Notes: generated by a model from the letters alone, not told the origin. Shown: positions 28,228 through 38,212, numbered from the stretch's first letter. The stretch is 64,000 nucleotides of DNA from DASRFR01 sp035651455 (GCA_035651455.1 DASRFR010000050.1:1-64000), one strand, 5' to 3'. Made by a program: numbers and translations.

Positions 28228-30459
28228 TTAACCAACTTCAACGAGACCATAACTTTGCTGCCATCGCGCTCGCATCTGCCGCAGGGCGCGATCGATTTCC
28301 TGCTGTGATATCTCTGAATTAGGGCCAGCCACCACGGCTGCCGCTTCCAGCTTGGCTGCTTCCAGGATCTGGCGATCACGGATGAGATTGGCGACGCGAA
28401 AGCTGGGCAGGCCGGCCTGACGCGTGCCGAAAAACTCACCCGGCCCGCGCAGTTCCAGATCCAGTTCCGCGATCTTGAAACCGTCGGATGTCTGCACCAT
28501 GGCATCGAGGCGACGCTCGCCGTCTTCGGTTACCCGGCCGCCGGTCATGAGAATGCAATAGGATTTCACCACGCCGCGGCCGATGCGGCCACGTAACTGA
28601 TGCAGCTGTGCCAGTCCGAAACGATCGGCGTGCTCGACGACCATCACGGTTGCGTTCGGCACATCGACGCCGACTTCGATGACCGTAGTGGCAACCAGAA
28701 TGTCGACTTGGCGCCGCTGGAATTCCCGCATGACACGATCTTTGCTTTCGGGATCCAGCCGGCCATGAAGTAATGCGACGCGCCGTTCAGGAAATACCCG
28801 CTTGCTTAGCTGCGCGTGCATCTTGATCGCGGCTTTCAGCTCGTTTTCCTCGTTCTCCTCAATCACCGGGTACACCACATAGGCCTGGTATCCTGCCGCG
28901 ACTTGCTTGCGAACGAAATCCCAAACGTCATCCGAGCGTTCGTCGGAGACGCGGCGCGTGACGATCGGAGTGCGGCCCGGCGGGAGTTCATCCAGGACAC
29001 TGACATCGAGATCGCCGTATAGCGTGAGCGCCAGCGTGCGCGGAATCGGAGTCGCGGTCATGACCAGGACGTCCGGTTCTGCCTCGGACGTCTGGCTGTC
29101 CGTTTCGACCGCGCCTGGGTCAGCCGCTGAACTGGTAAGCATCGTGGTCGGTCGCCCACCCTTGCTGGCGGCGTCGCTCTTTTTCATCAGCCTGAGTCGC
29201 TGCATAACGCCAAATCGGTGTTGCTCGTCGACAATCACCATGCCCAGCCTGGCAAACTCCACCTTGTCCTCAATCAGCGCGTGGGTGCCGATCACCAGTT
29301 GCGCGTCGCCACGCGAAATATGGCTGCGGATGCTCTTTTTCTGCTCCTGCTCCAGCGAGCCAGTGAGGAGCACGATCCGGTACCCGGCACCTTCCAGAAT
29401 GCGCCGTGCGGAAAAGTAATGTTGCTGGGCGAGAATTTCTGTCGGCGCCATGAGGGCGACTTGATAGCCATTTTCAATGGCGATAATCGCAGCTTCAAAC
29501 GCAACTATGGTTTTGCCTGAGCCGACATCGCCCTGCAGGAGCCGGCGCATGGGATAAGGCTTCTCCATGTCCGAAGCGATTTCCTTGAGAACACGTTTTT
29601 GCGCGCCCGTAGGGTGAAACGGCAATATTTTCTTGATGGCGGCACGAGCCCGATCGTCGAGGGTAAAGGCGATGCCCGTCTGCGCCTTCTGTTGTCGCCG
29701 TTTCAGTTCGAGACCGAGTTCGATGAAAAAGAGTTCCTCGAAGATCAAGCGCACATGTGCCGGGCTGCGCGCAGCCTGCAAATCCTGGAAGCTTACGCCC
29801 GCATCGGGCCAATGAACCTTCCAAAGCGCTTCCCGGGCGTCGATTAACCCCATGCGGCCACGCACCACCGCGGGAATCGCGTCGGGAATGTCGGCGGTCA
29901 GGTTTTCGAGCGCGCTGTGGATGATGCGGCGAAACCAACGTGCGGTGAGACGGCCTTGTCCCGCCGATTCGTAGATAGGAACGATGCGGCCGATTTCGAG
30001 GGATGATGCCAGCTTCTGTTCGGCGGCATCGCTGCCGTCGTCGCCGCCTTCTCCCAGGATTTCAAACTGCGGCTGAACGATCTGCATTTCCCCGGATCGA
30101 TCGTCAACCTCCACCTTGCCGTAGAGTGCGACCATCTGGCCGGGCTTGAACCGGTCTTTCAGGTAAGAACCGTTAAACCAGAGACATTTCACGCGGGCGC
30201 GGCCCTGCCCGGCAGTCATCTGGAATATCGACATGCGGCGGGTGCGGAAAAGACCGGAGGTTCGCACCTCGGCAATGACAGTTGCCATTTCTCCGGGACG
30301 AAGTTCGGCAACACCTCGTGGGTTCAGGCGGTCTTCATAACGGAACGGCTGGTAGCGCAACAGGTCGTCTACTGTGTGTACGCCCTTGCCTGCCAGGATC
30401 TCCGCGATGCGCGGGCCGATCCCCTTCACGTACTGCACGGACGTGTTGAGATCGAGCAT
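28228..30459 (-). CDS. recG: ATP-dependent DNA helicase RecG
   Basis: 743 residues. It remodels stalled replication forks and Holliday junctions. An N-terminal wedge/OB region (VQYVKGIGPRIAEILAGKG) precedes the helicase core with Walker A GDVGSGKT, the DExH-like box VDEQHRFG, MTATPIPRTLALTLYGDLD and motif VI LRGRIGRG. The start at 30459 begins the conserved region. A longer form from 30576 is possible and would overlap the start of the divergent cyclase gene. Neither start has a clear ribosome binding site. Confidence 0.95.
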   Translation of the reverse strand: MLDLNTSVQYVKGIGPRIAEILAGKGVHTVDDLLRYQPFRYEDRLNPRGVAELRPGEMATVIAEVRTSGLFRTRRMSIFQMTAGQGRARVKCLWFNGSYLKDRFKPGQMVALYGKVEVDDRSGEMQIVQPQFEILGEGGDDGSDAAEQKLASSLEIGRIVPIYESAGQGRLTARWFRRIIHSALENLTADIPDAIPAVVRGRMGLIDAREALWKVHWPDAGVSFQDLQAARSPAHVRLIFEELFFIELGLELKRRQQKAQTGIAFTLDDRARAAIKKILPFHPTGAQKRVLKEIASDMEKPYPMRRLLQGDVGSGKTIVAFEAAIIAIENGYQVALMAPTEILAQQHYFSARRILEGAGYRIVLLTGSLEQEQKKSIRSHISRGDAQLVIGTHALIEDKVEFARLGMVIVDEQHRFGVMQRLRLMKKSDAASKGGRPTTMLTSSAADPGAVETDSQTSEAEPDVLVMTATPIPRTLALTLYGDLDVSVLDELPPGRTPIVTRRVSDERSDDVWDFVRKQVAAGYQAYVVYPVIEENEENELKAAIKMHAQLSKRVFPERRVALLHGRLDPESKDRVMREFQRRQVDILVATTVIEVGVDVPNATVMVVEHADRFGLAQLHQLRGRIGRGVVKSYCILMTGGRVTEDGERRLDAMVQTSDGFKIAELDLELRGPGEFFGTRQAGLPSFRVANLIRDRQILEAAKLEAAAVVAGPNSEISQQEIDRALRQMRARWQQSYGLVEVG

Positions 30460-30574
30460 CTGCAGGGATGTTAGCAGGTCTTTAAGGATGCCCTGGAACG
30501 CCCGGAAGCCTCGATCGAAAGTTACTTTGGGAACCTCGGTAACTGTTGGGATACCGCGTAGAATTTTGCTACCC

Positions 30575-32086
30575 ATGCAGAAGATCGCCATTCTCTACGA
30601 CGCCAGTCAGGCCGTTCTCTCGACGGTCGACCTCGACGAGGTCCTGCGCCGCATCCTGGTGATCGCGCGAGATTACTTTCATTTGCAGAATGTGGCGATT
30701 CTGCTGATCGAGAAGGATACACAGGAGTTATGCGTGCGCAGCCAGATCGGCTGGGATGATGGACTCGACGCGGTTCGTCTGCCCATCGGCAAGGGTCTCA
30801 CCGGCACCGCCGCCAAGCTCAAGCGTCCCATCTATTCGCCCGATGTGACTAAAGATGAGCGCTATGTCTCTTCCGCAAAGATGACGCGCTCGGAACTCGC
30901 CATTCCTCTGATGGTTCGCGACGAAGTCGTGGGCGTGCTCGATTGCCAGAGTGAGAATCTGGATCATTTCGATAATGAGACGGCAGACTTGCTGACCCTG
31001 TTCTCGACGCAAGCCTCGATGGCGTTGCAGAACGCAAACCTATACGCGCTGGAACGAAAGAGAGCCAAGCAACTCGAAGCCATTAACGCCATTGCGCAGG
31101 AAGCCACGGCGGTTCTGGATATCAGCGAACTGCTGGACAAGGTCTGCTCGCTGGTCAAGAACGCATTTCAGGTTGACCACGTTTCCGTGTTGCTGCGGGA
31201 AGAAGACGAGATGGTATTGCGAGCGCACCAGGGGCAGATGACACCCAGGATTCCCGCGGGAGGCCGATTGGCCGCCTGTGAGGGGCTCTGGGGAGAAGCT
31301 TTAGCGGCGGGGAAAGCGGCCATCCAGGAAAACGTGCAGACCGCACCCGATCAACAGCGTTTCTACGCTGAGGGTGGCTCCCGGCTGTGCATACCACTGG
31401 TGTCTTTCGGCCAAACCCTTGGCGTGCTGCTCCTGGCCAGCCAGAAAACCGGGGCATTCCGGCTGACCGAAATGCAGCCGCTCGAGTCGGTGGCAGATAT
31501 CTGTGCTACCGCCATCCAGAATGCCAACTACGTCGAGCGCGTGAAACAACTCGCCTACATCGATGGCCTGACCGGTATTTTCAATCGCCGCTTCTTTGAA
31601 TTACGCATCTCCGAAGAGATCGAGCGGTCCCGCCGCTTTGGAAGCGGCATGGCCGTCATCATGGTTGACATCGACCACTTCAAGCGGCTGAACGATGAGT
31701 TTGGCCACCTGCTGGGAGATGAAGTCCTGCGCCAGGTTTCTTCCATGTTTCACCAGCAATTGCGGAAAATCGACGTGGTGTGCCGATACGGGGGAGAGGA
31801 ATTCGCCATCTTGCTGGCCCAGACTAGCGCCCGGCACGCCTATTCGGTCGCCGAGAAATTGCGGCGCCTGGTGGAGAGCTGGCAATTTCCGGGGGTGCCG
31901 CGCGCAGTGACTATCAGCGTTGGTTCTGCCACCTACCCGGAAAACGGCGTAACTCGCGATGAGCTGGTCAAAGCGGCCGATGCCGGGCTTTATGCCGCAA
32001 AACAAATGGGACGGAATCGGGTTTGTGTCGGACCGGGTGTGAACGCGGCGGCGATTCTCTCCGACGCGGCGATTCCCAAGCAGTAG
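30575..32086 (+). CDS. Diguanylate cyclase with two GAF domains
   Basis: 503 residues. Two GAF domains (about 15-165 and 185-325) and a C-terminal GGDEF domain (about 335-490) with an active-site GGEEF (near 405) and the inhibitory I-site RKID placed five residues before it. It should make cyclic di-GMP and be product-inhibited. No membrane segment, so it is a cytoplasmic sensor of a small ligand or redox state. It is divergent from recG; the CATG at 30574-30577 is a potential start codon on both strands. Confidence 0.93.
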   Translation: MQKIAILYDASQAVLSTVDLDEVLRRILVIARDYFHLQNVAILLIEKDTQELCVRSQIGWDDGLDAVRLPIGKGLTGTAAKLKRPIYSPDVTKDERYVSSAKMTRSELAIPLMVRDEVVGVLDCQSENLDHFDNETADLLTLFSTQASMALQNANLYALERKRAKQLEAINAIAQEATAVLDISELLDKVCSLVKNAFQVDHVSVLLREEDEMVLRAHQGQMTPRIPAGGRLAACEGLWGEALAAGKAAIQENVQTAPDQQRFYAEGGSRLCIPLVSFGQTLGVLLLASQKTGAFRLTEMQPLESVADICATAIQNANYVERVKQLAYIDGLTGIFNRRFFELRISEEIERSRRFGSGMAVIMVDIDHFKRLNDEFGHLLGDEVLRQVSSMFHQQLRKIDVVCRYGGEEFAILLAQTSARHAYSVAEKLRRLVESWQFPGVPRAVTISVGSATYPENGVTRDELVKAADAGLYAAKQMGRNRVCVGPGVNAAAILSDAAIPKQ

Positions 32087-32095
32087 GCAAGATAA

Positions 32096-32117
32096 AGGGC
32101 AGCCCAAGAGCTGCCCT
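32096..32117. terminator. Stem-loop between convergent genes, possible terminator
   Basis: AGGGCAGC / GCTGCCCT, an 8-bp perfect stem with a 6-nt loop, between the cyclase and the Spy-like gene. The T run is poor on both strands, so terminator activity is only possible. Confidence 0.4.
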
Positions 32118-32134
32118 GACCATTCCCAATTTTC

Positions 32135-32569
32135 TTACCGCGACTGTGGCACTCCACCGTGCATACCGCGACGGTGTTCTCTGCCTTCCTGTTTCATCTC
32201 TTTGAATTTGCGTTTTTGCTCCGGAGTCAAGACGTTCGCAATTTGCGGACGATAGGTTTGGTGGATCTCTCTGATCTTCTCCTGCTTTTGTTCAGGCGAC
32301 AGGGAAGTGTCATTTTTCACCGCCTCAATCCGTTCGGCTTCCTGTTTCACAATGGGCCTGATCTGATCCCGTTGTTGAGGCGTGAGATCCAGTTGGTTGG
32401 CAATGGCACGAACGCGATTCTCGGCTGGATCGTTCGCCATCCCGGTTCCCGAGGTGGCGTTTGACTGTCCGCTGGACGTAGAAGTAGTAGAATCCTGGGC
32501 GCATAGACTTGAAGCAGCGCTCAAAACCATCGCCAAAACCAGCGCAATGAATGTTTTGCAGAGTTTCAT
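32135..32569 (-). CDS. Small exported protein with Spy/CpxP-type LTxxQ motifs
   Basis: 144 residues with a signal peptide (FIALVLAMVLSAASSLCAQ). A Ser/Thr-rich linker is followed by a helical domain with two LTxxQ-type motifs (LTPQQRDQI, LTPEQKRKF), as in the periplasmic chaperones Spy and CpxP, and a His/Arg-rich tail. The start is supported by AGGAA about 5 nt upstream; an upstream extension of the frame is ignored. The chaperone role is inferred from the motif alone. Confidence 0.75.
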   Translation of the reverse strand: MKLCKTFIALVLAMVLSAASSLCAQDSTTSTSSGQSNATSGTGMANDPAENRVRAIANQLDLTPQQRDQIRPIVKQEAERIEAVKNDTSLSPEQKQEKIREIHQTYRPQIANVLTPEQKRKFKEMKQEGREHRRGMHGGVPQSR

Positions 32570-32908
32570 CGGTATTCCTCGCTTAGCAGCATGTCGTGAA
32601 TTTTGCAGCGCACTGTGCGCATGATGCCTATAACCCGGTTCTGAGCAGATAGTCACGTGCGCCCAGTAAAATTCCTCAAATTCCCTGAAGTGCATGCCCA
32701 TACGGGAGCATGCTTGAGGCATCATCCGACAGCTTCTCGGATTCTAAGTAGATGGGAGCCATCCGGGCGAGTAATCTTGTCCGCTGGTTCCTAAAGTAAT
32801 GAAATAGCAAGCGTTGCTGGTTGACCCGAACTTTGGCCGAGAGTACGATTTCGATACGATTTCCAGTGGAGCAGGGGGTAGGCAGGTCGCGGTAATTCAT
32901 AGAGGCAT
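32570..32908. other. Divergent intergenic region with candidate mltD promoter
   Basis: Between the Spy-like gene (minus) and the transglycosylase gene (plus). Apart from the candidate promoter at 32821-32849, nothing is recognised. Confidence 0.45.
32821..32849 (+). promoter_or_regulatory. Candidate sigma-70 promoter of the MltD-like gene
   Basis: TTGACC, a 17-bp spacer, then TACGAT, about 60 bp before the start codon. The -35 is good and the -10 moderate. Confidence 0.45.
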
Positions 32909-34828
32909 ATGGAACTTAGGAAACTCTATGTGTTGATCGCGCCAGTCGCGGTCGCGGTTTTGACGACGACGTCTTGCCAGACTGCCCAGAAGCCCGCTGC
33001 TCTTCTTCCCCGAAGCCAAGCCATTGCCCCGGCCGCAAATCCGACCCCAGCGCCCGCTCCCAGCGCAGCAGACAGTCCGGAAAAGCAGATCGGCCAACTC
33101 GAGCCGAAGAGCCCAGCAGCCGATGCCGTTCCGGCGCTGATTGCCGAAGTCGAGAAAGAGTACCAGGCGGGGCAGGAGAGTTGCCGCGCCGGGCACCTGG
33201 AATCCGCCAAGCAGAGCTTCGATCGCGCCTTCAACCTGCTGTTGGGCAGCAACCTCGACGTACGCTCTGACGAGCGACTGCAACAGGAGTTCGACAAGCT
33301 TTTGGATGGAATCAATGGCCTGGAACTTATCGCGCTCCAGGAAGGCGACGGGTTTACCGAACAGAAATCTGAGCCCGCGCCGATTGACGAAGCCAATGAG
33401 GTGACTTTCCCCGTCGATCCCAGCATAAAAGCCAAGGCGGAAGCGGAAATCAAGTCGACACATTCCGATTTACCGCTAATGATGACGGATCCCGTCGCCA
33501 GCTACATCAATTACTTTTCTACCCGCGGCAAAGGTACCCTGGAACACTCGCTCGCACGCTCCGGCCGTTATCGGGACATGATTCAGAAGACCCTGGCGGA
33601 GGAGGGTGTACCTCAAGATTTGATCTACCTGGCGCTGGCTGAGTCCGGCTTCCATCCCCTCGCCCTCTCTCGCGCGGGAGCCCGGGGCATGTGGCAGTTT
33701 ATGGGGAGCCGGGCCAAAGGATACGGCTTGGAACGCAACTGGTGGGTCGACGACCGCCAGAATCCCGAGAAAGCCACACGCGCCGCAGCCCGTCACTTGA
33801 AAGATCTCTACAACCAGTTCGGCGACTGGTATCTGGCTATGGCGGCCTACAACTCCGGTCCAGGAACCGTGCAGAACGCCGTAAAGCGCACCGGTTATGC
33901 GGATTATTGGGAACTCTATCGCCGCAACGTGCTGCCCAAGGAAACCCGGAATTACGTGCCGATTATTGTGGCCGTGACCATCATGGCCAAGAATCCGGCG
34001 CAGTACGGATTGGACGATGTTCAACCTGAAGACCCGGTTCCCTATGACACGGTTAAGATCAACTATCCGGTCGACCTTCGCTTGGTTGCCGAATGTGTGG
34101 ATGCTTCCGCCGACGATCTGCAGGACCTGAATCCCAGCCTGCTGCGGATGACCACACCGCGGGACCAGGAATTCGAACTCCACCTGCCTCGCGGGACAAA
34201 AGATAAATTCCTCAGCACTATTGCCGCCGTGCCAGCCGATATGCGGGTCTGGTGGCGCTACCACAAAGTCCAGAATGGGGACACGCTGGCTTCAGTCGCG
34301 AGGGCGTACAAGACTTCTCCGAAGGCGATCGCGGAAGCCAATAACCTGGACGGCGACGCACTGGAGCCTCAAAGCAAGCTCATTATCCCGATTACGCCCT
34401 CTCGGCACGCCTCCAGCGAACAGACGGTCGCCTATTCGCGGCGAATTACACGCTACAGGGTTCGCAAAGGCGATACCGTACCGAAGGTGGCGGAAAACTT
34501 CGGAGTGCCCGCCGCGATGGTGCGCCGGTGGAATCATCTGAAAGGTGACAGCCTGCAGGGCCGCTCCGTCCTTTCCGTACACCTTCCAGTCACTCCGCGG
34601 GCGCGGGATGCCGAGCTAGCATCCGCCAAGAGTGCTCGCAGCCGTCATTCCACTGCGCATATCAGCGCCAGCGCTAAGGCGGTAAAGCACCATCGGGTGA
34701 AGCAGGGCGAAACACTCTACTCGATTGCCAGCTCCTACAACACTACGGTCGACGCACTGAAACGAGACAACCGAAATCTGGCAATTCTGCGCCCGGGCAT
34801 GATACTCGTGATCCGCAATACTCCTTGA
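32909..34828 (+). CDS. mltD: MltD-like membrane-bound lytic transglycosylase with three LysM domains
   Basis: 639 residues. The lipoprotein-like N-terminus (VLTTTSCQ) suggests an envelope anchor. A Pro/Ala-rich linker and a helical region precede the SLT domain (about 220-370; catalytic Glu in YLALAESGF, GMWQFMGSRAKGYG, MAAYNSGPGT). Three LysM peptidoglycan-binding repeats follow (HKVQNGDTLASVA, YRVRKGDTVPKVA, HRVKQGETLYSIA). It cuts glycan strands of the cell wall to give anhydro-muropeptides. The start has AGAGG closely upstream. Confidence 0.93.
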   Translation: MELRKLYVLIAPVAVAVLTTTSCQTAQKPAALLPRSQAIAPAANPTPAPAPSAADSPEKQIGQLEPKSPAADAVPALIAEVEKEYQAGQESCRAGHLESAKQSFDRAFNLLLGSNLDVRSDERLQQEFDKLLDGINGLELIALQEGDGFTEQKSEPAPIDEANEVTFPVDPSIKAKAEAEIKSTHSDLPLMMTDPVASYINYFSTRGKGTLEHSLARSGRYRDMIQKTLAEEGVPQDLIYLALAESGFHPLALSRAGARGMWQFMGSRAKGYGLERNWWVDDRQNPEKATRAAARHLKDLYNQFGDWYLAMAAYNSGPGTVQNAVKRTGYADYWELYRRNVLPKETRNYVPIIVAVTIMAKNPAQYGLDDVQPEDPVPYDTVKINYPVDLRLVAECVDASADDLQDLNPSLLRMTTPRDQEFELHLPRGTKDKFLSTIAAVPADMRVWWRYHKVQNGDTLASVARAYKTSPKAIAEANNLDGDALEPQSKLIIPITPSRHASSEQTVAYSRRITRYRVRKGDTVPKVAENFGVPAAMVRRWNHLKGDSLQGRSVLSVHLPVTPRARDAELASAKSARSRHSTAHISASAKAVKHHRVKQGETLYSIASSYNTTVDALKRDNRNLAILRPGMILVIRNTP

Positions 34829-34991
34829 TTTCCGCTCGTCTCCGCGCGACTCCACCCGCATCCAAGCGTCCAATACAAGCATTCGCCGCATTTTCGCCCG
34901 CGTTTTTTGCCGGTTGCGCGCGCCTTCTGTACGGTGTAGAAACAACTCGCATTTCGCGCGGAGATGCACGATACTGCAGGTGAAATCGCTG

Positions 34992-35000
34992 TGCTATAAT
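34992..35000 (+). promoter_or_regulatory. Extended -10 promoter element of the histone-like gene
   Basis: TGCTATAAT matches the extended -10 (TGnTATAAT) perfectly. No good -35 is seen, as is usual for such promoters. It would give a leader of about 105 nt before the strong ribosome binding site at 35104-35110. Confidence 0.6.
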
Positions 35001-35113
35001 CGCGCGCCGTTTGGTGATGCGAAGAAGTTTCTGTGCCAGCTGTCTTTCTATTTCTCTAAAGGCTCCCGCTCCGGCGTTTCGAGCAGGGGGCAGCCGCAAC
35101 TTCAGGAGGAAAG

Positions 35114-35536
35114 ATGAATTTCGACGAAGTGACCCTCTACGGACGTGACGACGAGATGGATGAATATGGCGATAGCGGCGGGTACGGCGAATCGCTCGAA
35201 GAAGATTACGAGGAAGAAGAAGAGGAAGAAGAATCCGGCACGCCCGAGATGAGCGAAGGCGAATCGGAACCCGCCACGCCTGCCCCGACTGCGCCTGCTT
35301 CCACCGGTGGAGGAGGGGGAGGAGGTTCACGCAGGTCTGCTCCCAGGAAAGCTGCCAAGAAGAAGGCCGCGAAAAAGAAAGCCGCCAAGAAGAGACCGGC
35401 TAAGAAAGCGGCGAAGAAATCGCCTGCTAAGAAGAAAGCCGCCTCGCGCCGCGGAGGCGGTAGTCGAGCCAAATCCAAATCCAAATCGAAGTCGCGCAAG
35501 TCCTCCAGCAGGAAAAAAGGGGGGCGCCGGCGCTAA
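35114..35536 (+). CDS. Charge-segregated protein with histone H1-like Lys/Ala tail
   Basis: 140 residues with two opposite halves. Residues 1-55 are very acidic with a Glu run, then comes a Pro/Thr/Gly linker, and residues 72-140 are built of KKAAKK, KKRPAKK and KSKSKSRKSS units. The tail looks like bacterial histone H1-like or AlgP proteins that coat DNA. The acidic head is unusual and may mask the tail or bind partners. Perfect AGGAGGA upstream, an extended -10 promoter and a strong terminator point to a well-expressed single-gene unit. No catalytic domain. DNA compaction or RNA binding is inferred. Confidence 0.8.
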   Translation: MNFDEVTLYGRDDEMDEYGDSGGYGESLEEDYEEEEEEEESGTPEMSEGESEPATPAPTAPASTGGGGGGGSRRSAPRKAAKKKAAKKKAAKKRPAKKAAKKSPAKKKAASRRGGGSRAKSKSKSKSRKSSSRKKGGRRR

Positions 35537-35874
35537 TCATATTTGTTTGCAAAATCCTCGGGCCGCGGCTCAGTGCCGCGGCTTTTTTCTTCTTATCCAT
35601 AACTATCGTGCGTGTGGAGCGATGCTTCGGTAGCCACCACTCCAAATACCAACGCACCAGGTACATATGCGGCATCATCCTTGTCCGTCCACAGCGAAGA
35701 AGGCCTCGTCTTTCACTTAATCAAGAAAATCGCTCCGCTCCAGAAATTTTTGCTTGGCAAGACTGCCGTCGCAAAGATGGCAAGAAGATGGGTACGAGCG
35801 CCCGTCCACGCAATTCTAGTAAGCTAACCATTTGATCACTCGTGCGTATCATTGATGTGAAGGGGCCCGGGTTG
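35537..35874. other. Intergenic region before the S9 peptidase
   Basis: It contains the terminator of the histone-like gene. The rest has no gene or clear promoter that I can identify. Confidence 0.4.
35562..35588 (+). terminator. Rho-independent terminator of the histone-like gene
   Basis: An 8-bp stem GCCGCGGC / GCCGCGGC with loop TCAGT, followed by six T. Confidence 0.92.
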
Positions 35875-38145
35875 ATGCATACACGTTCACGCCAAACCAC
35901 TCATGGATCGCAGCGCCATCCTGTAGTTCGCGGGCTGCTGCTAGTTTTTCTCGTTCTCGCTATTTCATCGCTGTTTGCTGCGTCACCGGGCCGCCAGGGC
36001 GGCAAACTATCCGCTCCTCCGACGACTCCCAAGCGTCCCGTGTTAGACGAGTACCACGGAGTGCGTGTTGAAGATAATTACCGCTGGCTGGAGGATTGGA
36101 GCGATCCCGCGGTAAAGCAGTGGAGCGCCGCAGAGAACCAGCGCACGCGCGCCTATCTCGACCAACTACCCGCGCGCGAGGAAACCAGGGATGAGCTCCG
36201 CGATTTCTATTCAGGTGCGTCGGTGCGGTACTACCAGGTGGAGTATCGGCCAGGAGCGATCTTTGCGCTGAAAATGCAGCCACCCAAACAGCAAGGCATG
36301 CTGGTGCGCCTGCAATCGCCCGATGATCTTTCCACCGAAAAAGTGGTCGTCGATCCCAACACTATGAGCAGCCAAGGATCGATTGCCATCGATTTCTACG
36401 CGCCCTCGTTGGACGGCAAGCTGGTAGCGGTCTCCCTTTCCAAGAACGGCTCGGAAGACGGCACCGGCTACGTGTTCGATGCGCAGACAGGAAAGGAGCT
36501 GAGCGATCGCGTGCCGCGTGTGAACTTTGCCACCGCCGGGGGAAGCATCGCGTGGAACGCCGACGCATCTGGCTTCTACTACACCCGCTACCCGCGAGGC
36601 AACGAGCGCCCCAAAGAAGACGGCAATTTTTACCAGCAAGTTTACTTTCACAAGCTGGGCACCGACAGCGCGCAGGACAGCTACGTGATCGGCAAGGAAT
36701 TCCCGCGCATCGCGGAAATTCAGTTACGCACGGATCGCGCAGGAAAGTACCTGCTGGTCTCCGTGGCGAACGGAGACGGCGGCCAATTTGCCCATTGGCT
36801 CAAAGACCCTTCGGGAAACTGGAAACAGGTCACCGGTTTTGACGATCAGATCGTGTCCGCGAAGTTCGGACAGGATGGCTATCTGTACCTTCTTTCGCGA
36901 AAGGATGCGCCTCGCGGTGAGGTGTTTAGAGTCTCTCTCGCAAATCCAGAACTTTCCCGCGCCGACACGGTGGTGCAACAGAGCAGCGGGGACGCGAGCA
37001 AGAATGAAGACGCTAACCGCTCCTCGATTGAAGCCATTTTTCCGGCCAAGTCGAAGCTGTACGTTCTGGACATTGCCGGCGGTCCATCGCGTTTGCGCGT
37101 CATCGATACCGCAGGCAGCGGTGCGTCTGGAACGACAGAAGGCAGCCAACAGCTTGCGCCCACCTGTGCGCCCTATACGGCGATTCGTGAAGTCGTCCCG
37201 TTAACCGGCGACACCGTTCTTTACTACCAGTCTCGTTACCTGGAGCCGCCCGCGTGGTATGAACAGAACGGAGACGCGCCGCCAAATCGTACCGCGATGG
37301 TGAGTACGTCGCGCGTACACTTCGACGATGCCGAGGTGTTGCGCGAGTTCACAACTTCCAAAGATGGCACAAAGATTCCGCTCAACATTATTCGGCGCAA
37401 AGGCATTAAGCTGGACGGCGGCAATCCCACGCTGCTGGAAGGTTACGGCGGATACGGCGTGAGCTATAGCCCGGGCTTTATCGGGCCCTTCGGACGCATC
37501 TGGCTGGATTCGGGCGGCGTGCTCGTGATCGCTAACCTGCGCGGCGGGGGCGAGTATGGCGAAGAGTGGCACGCCGCCGGCAAGCTGAGGAAAAAGCAAA
37601 ACGTGTTTGACGACTTTGCCGCGTGCGCGCAATACCTGATCGATCAGAAATACACGTCCCCGCGGCATCTTGCCATCCTCGGCGGCAGCAACGGCGGACT
37701 GCTCATGGGAGCGGAACTGACGCAGCATCCTGACATGTTCCGCGCTGTGATTTCGTACGTCGGGATTTATGACATGCTGCGCGTGGAGCTTGATCCGAAC
37801 GGCACGTTCAATGTCACCGAATTCGGGACCGTCAAGGATGCACGGTCATTCCAGGCCTTGTACGCGTATTCGCCATACCATCACGTGACCGAGGGGACCA
37901 AATATCCGAGCATCTTGTTCCTGACGGGCGAGAACGATAGCCGCGTGAATCCCATGCAGTCACGGAAGATGGTTGCGCGGCTGCAGGCTGCGGATCCGTC
38001 CGGGACCATCCTGTTGCGCACCAGTTCCAGCAGCGGCCACGGGATTGGCACATCTCTCGATGAACAAATTCAACAGGACGCCGATGTGCTCAGCTTTTTA
38101 TTCGCTCAGTTGGGAATGACGTTCCGACCAAGCCGAACCATGTAG
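35875..38145 (+). CDS. Exported prolyl oligopeptidase family (S9A) serine peptidase
   Basis: 756 residues with a signal peptide (GLLLVFLVLAISSLFAA). An N-terminal helical piece and a seven-bladed beta-propeller (about 100-480; DNYRWLEDW is the usual family start) are followed by an alpha/beta hydrolase domain. The catalytic Ser is near 605 in GGSNGGLLMG, Asp near 687 in TGENDSRVNP and His near 722 in SSGHGIG. It cleaves short proline-containing peptides in the periplasm. A GTG 11 codons upstream is possible, but the ATG chosen has AAGGGG upstream and leads into the signal peptide. Confidence 0.93.
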   Translation: MHTRSRQTTHGSQRHPVVRGLLLVFLVLAISSLFAASPGRQGGKLSAPPTTPKRPVLDEYHGVRVEDNYRWLEDWSDPAVKQWSAAENQRTRAYLDQLPAREETRDELRDFYSGASVRYYQVEYRPGAIFALKMQPPKQQGMLVRLQSPDDLSTEKVVVDPNTMSSQGSIAIDFYAPSLDGKLVAVSLSKNGSEDGTGYVFDAQTGKELSDRVPRVNFATAGGSIAWNADASGFYYTRYPRGNERPKEDGNFYQQVYFHKLGTDSAQDSYVIGKEFPRIAEIQLRTDRAGKYLLVSVANGDGGQFAHWLKDPSGNWKQVTGFDDQIVSAKFGQDGYLYLLSRKDAPRGEVFRVSLANPELSRADTVVQQSSGDASKNEDANRSSIEAIFPAKSKLYVLDIAGGPSRLRVIDTAGSGASGTTEGSQQLAPTCAPYTAIREVVPLTGDTVLYYQSRYLEPPAWYEQNGDAPPNRTAMVSTSRVHFDDAEVLREFTTSKDGTKIPLNIIRRKGIKLDGGNPTLLEGYGGYGVSYSPGFIGPFGRIWLDSGGVLVIANLRGGGEYGEEWHAAGKLRKKQNVFDDFAACAQYLIDQKYTSPRHLAILGGSNGGLLMGAELTQHPDMFRAVISYVGIYDMLRVELDPNGTFNVTEFGTVKDARSFQALYAYSPYHHVTEGTKYPSILFLTGENDSRVNPMQSRKMVARLQAADPSGTILLRTSSSSGHGIGTSLDEQIQQDADVLSFLFAQLGMTFRPSRTM

Positions 38146-38212
38146 ACCCGAGACGGCAAACAGCTGAGCACTCACAGGCACAACCTGCACGGGATGCTCG
38201 AGCGTTGATGCT

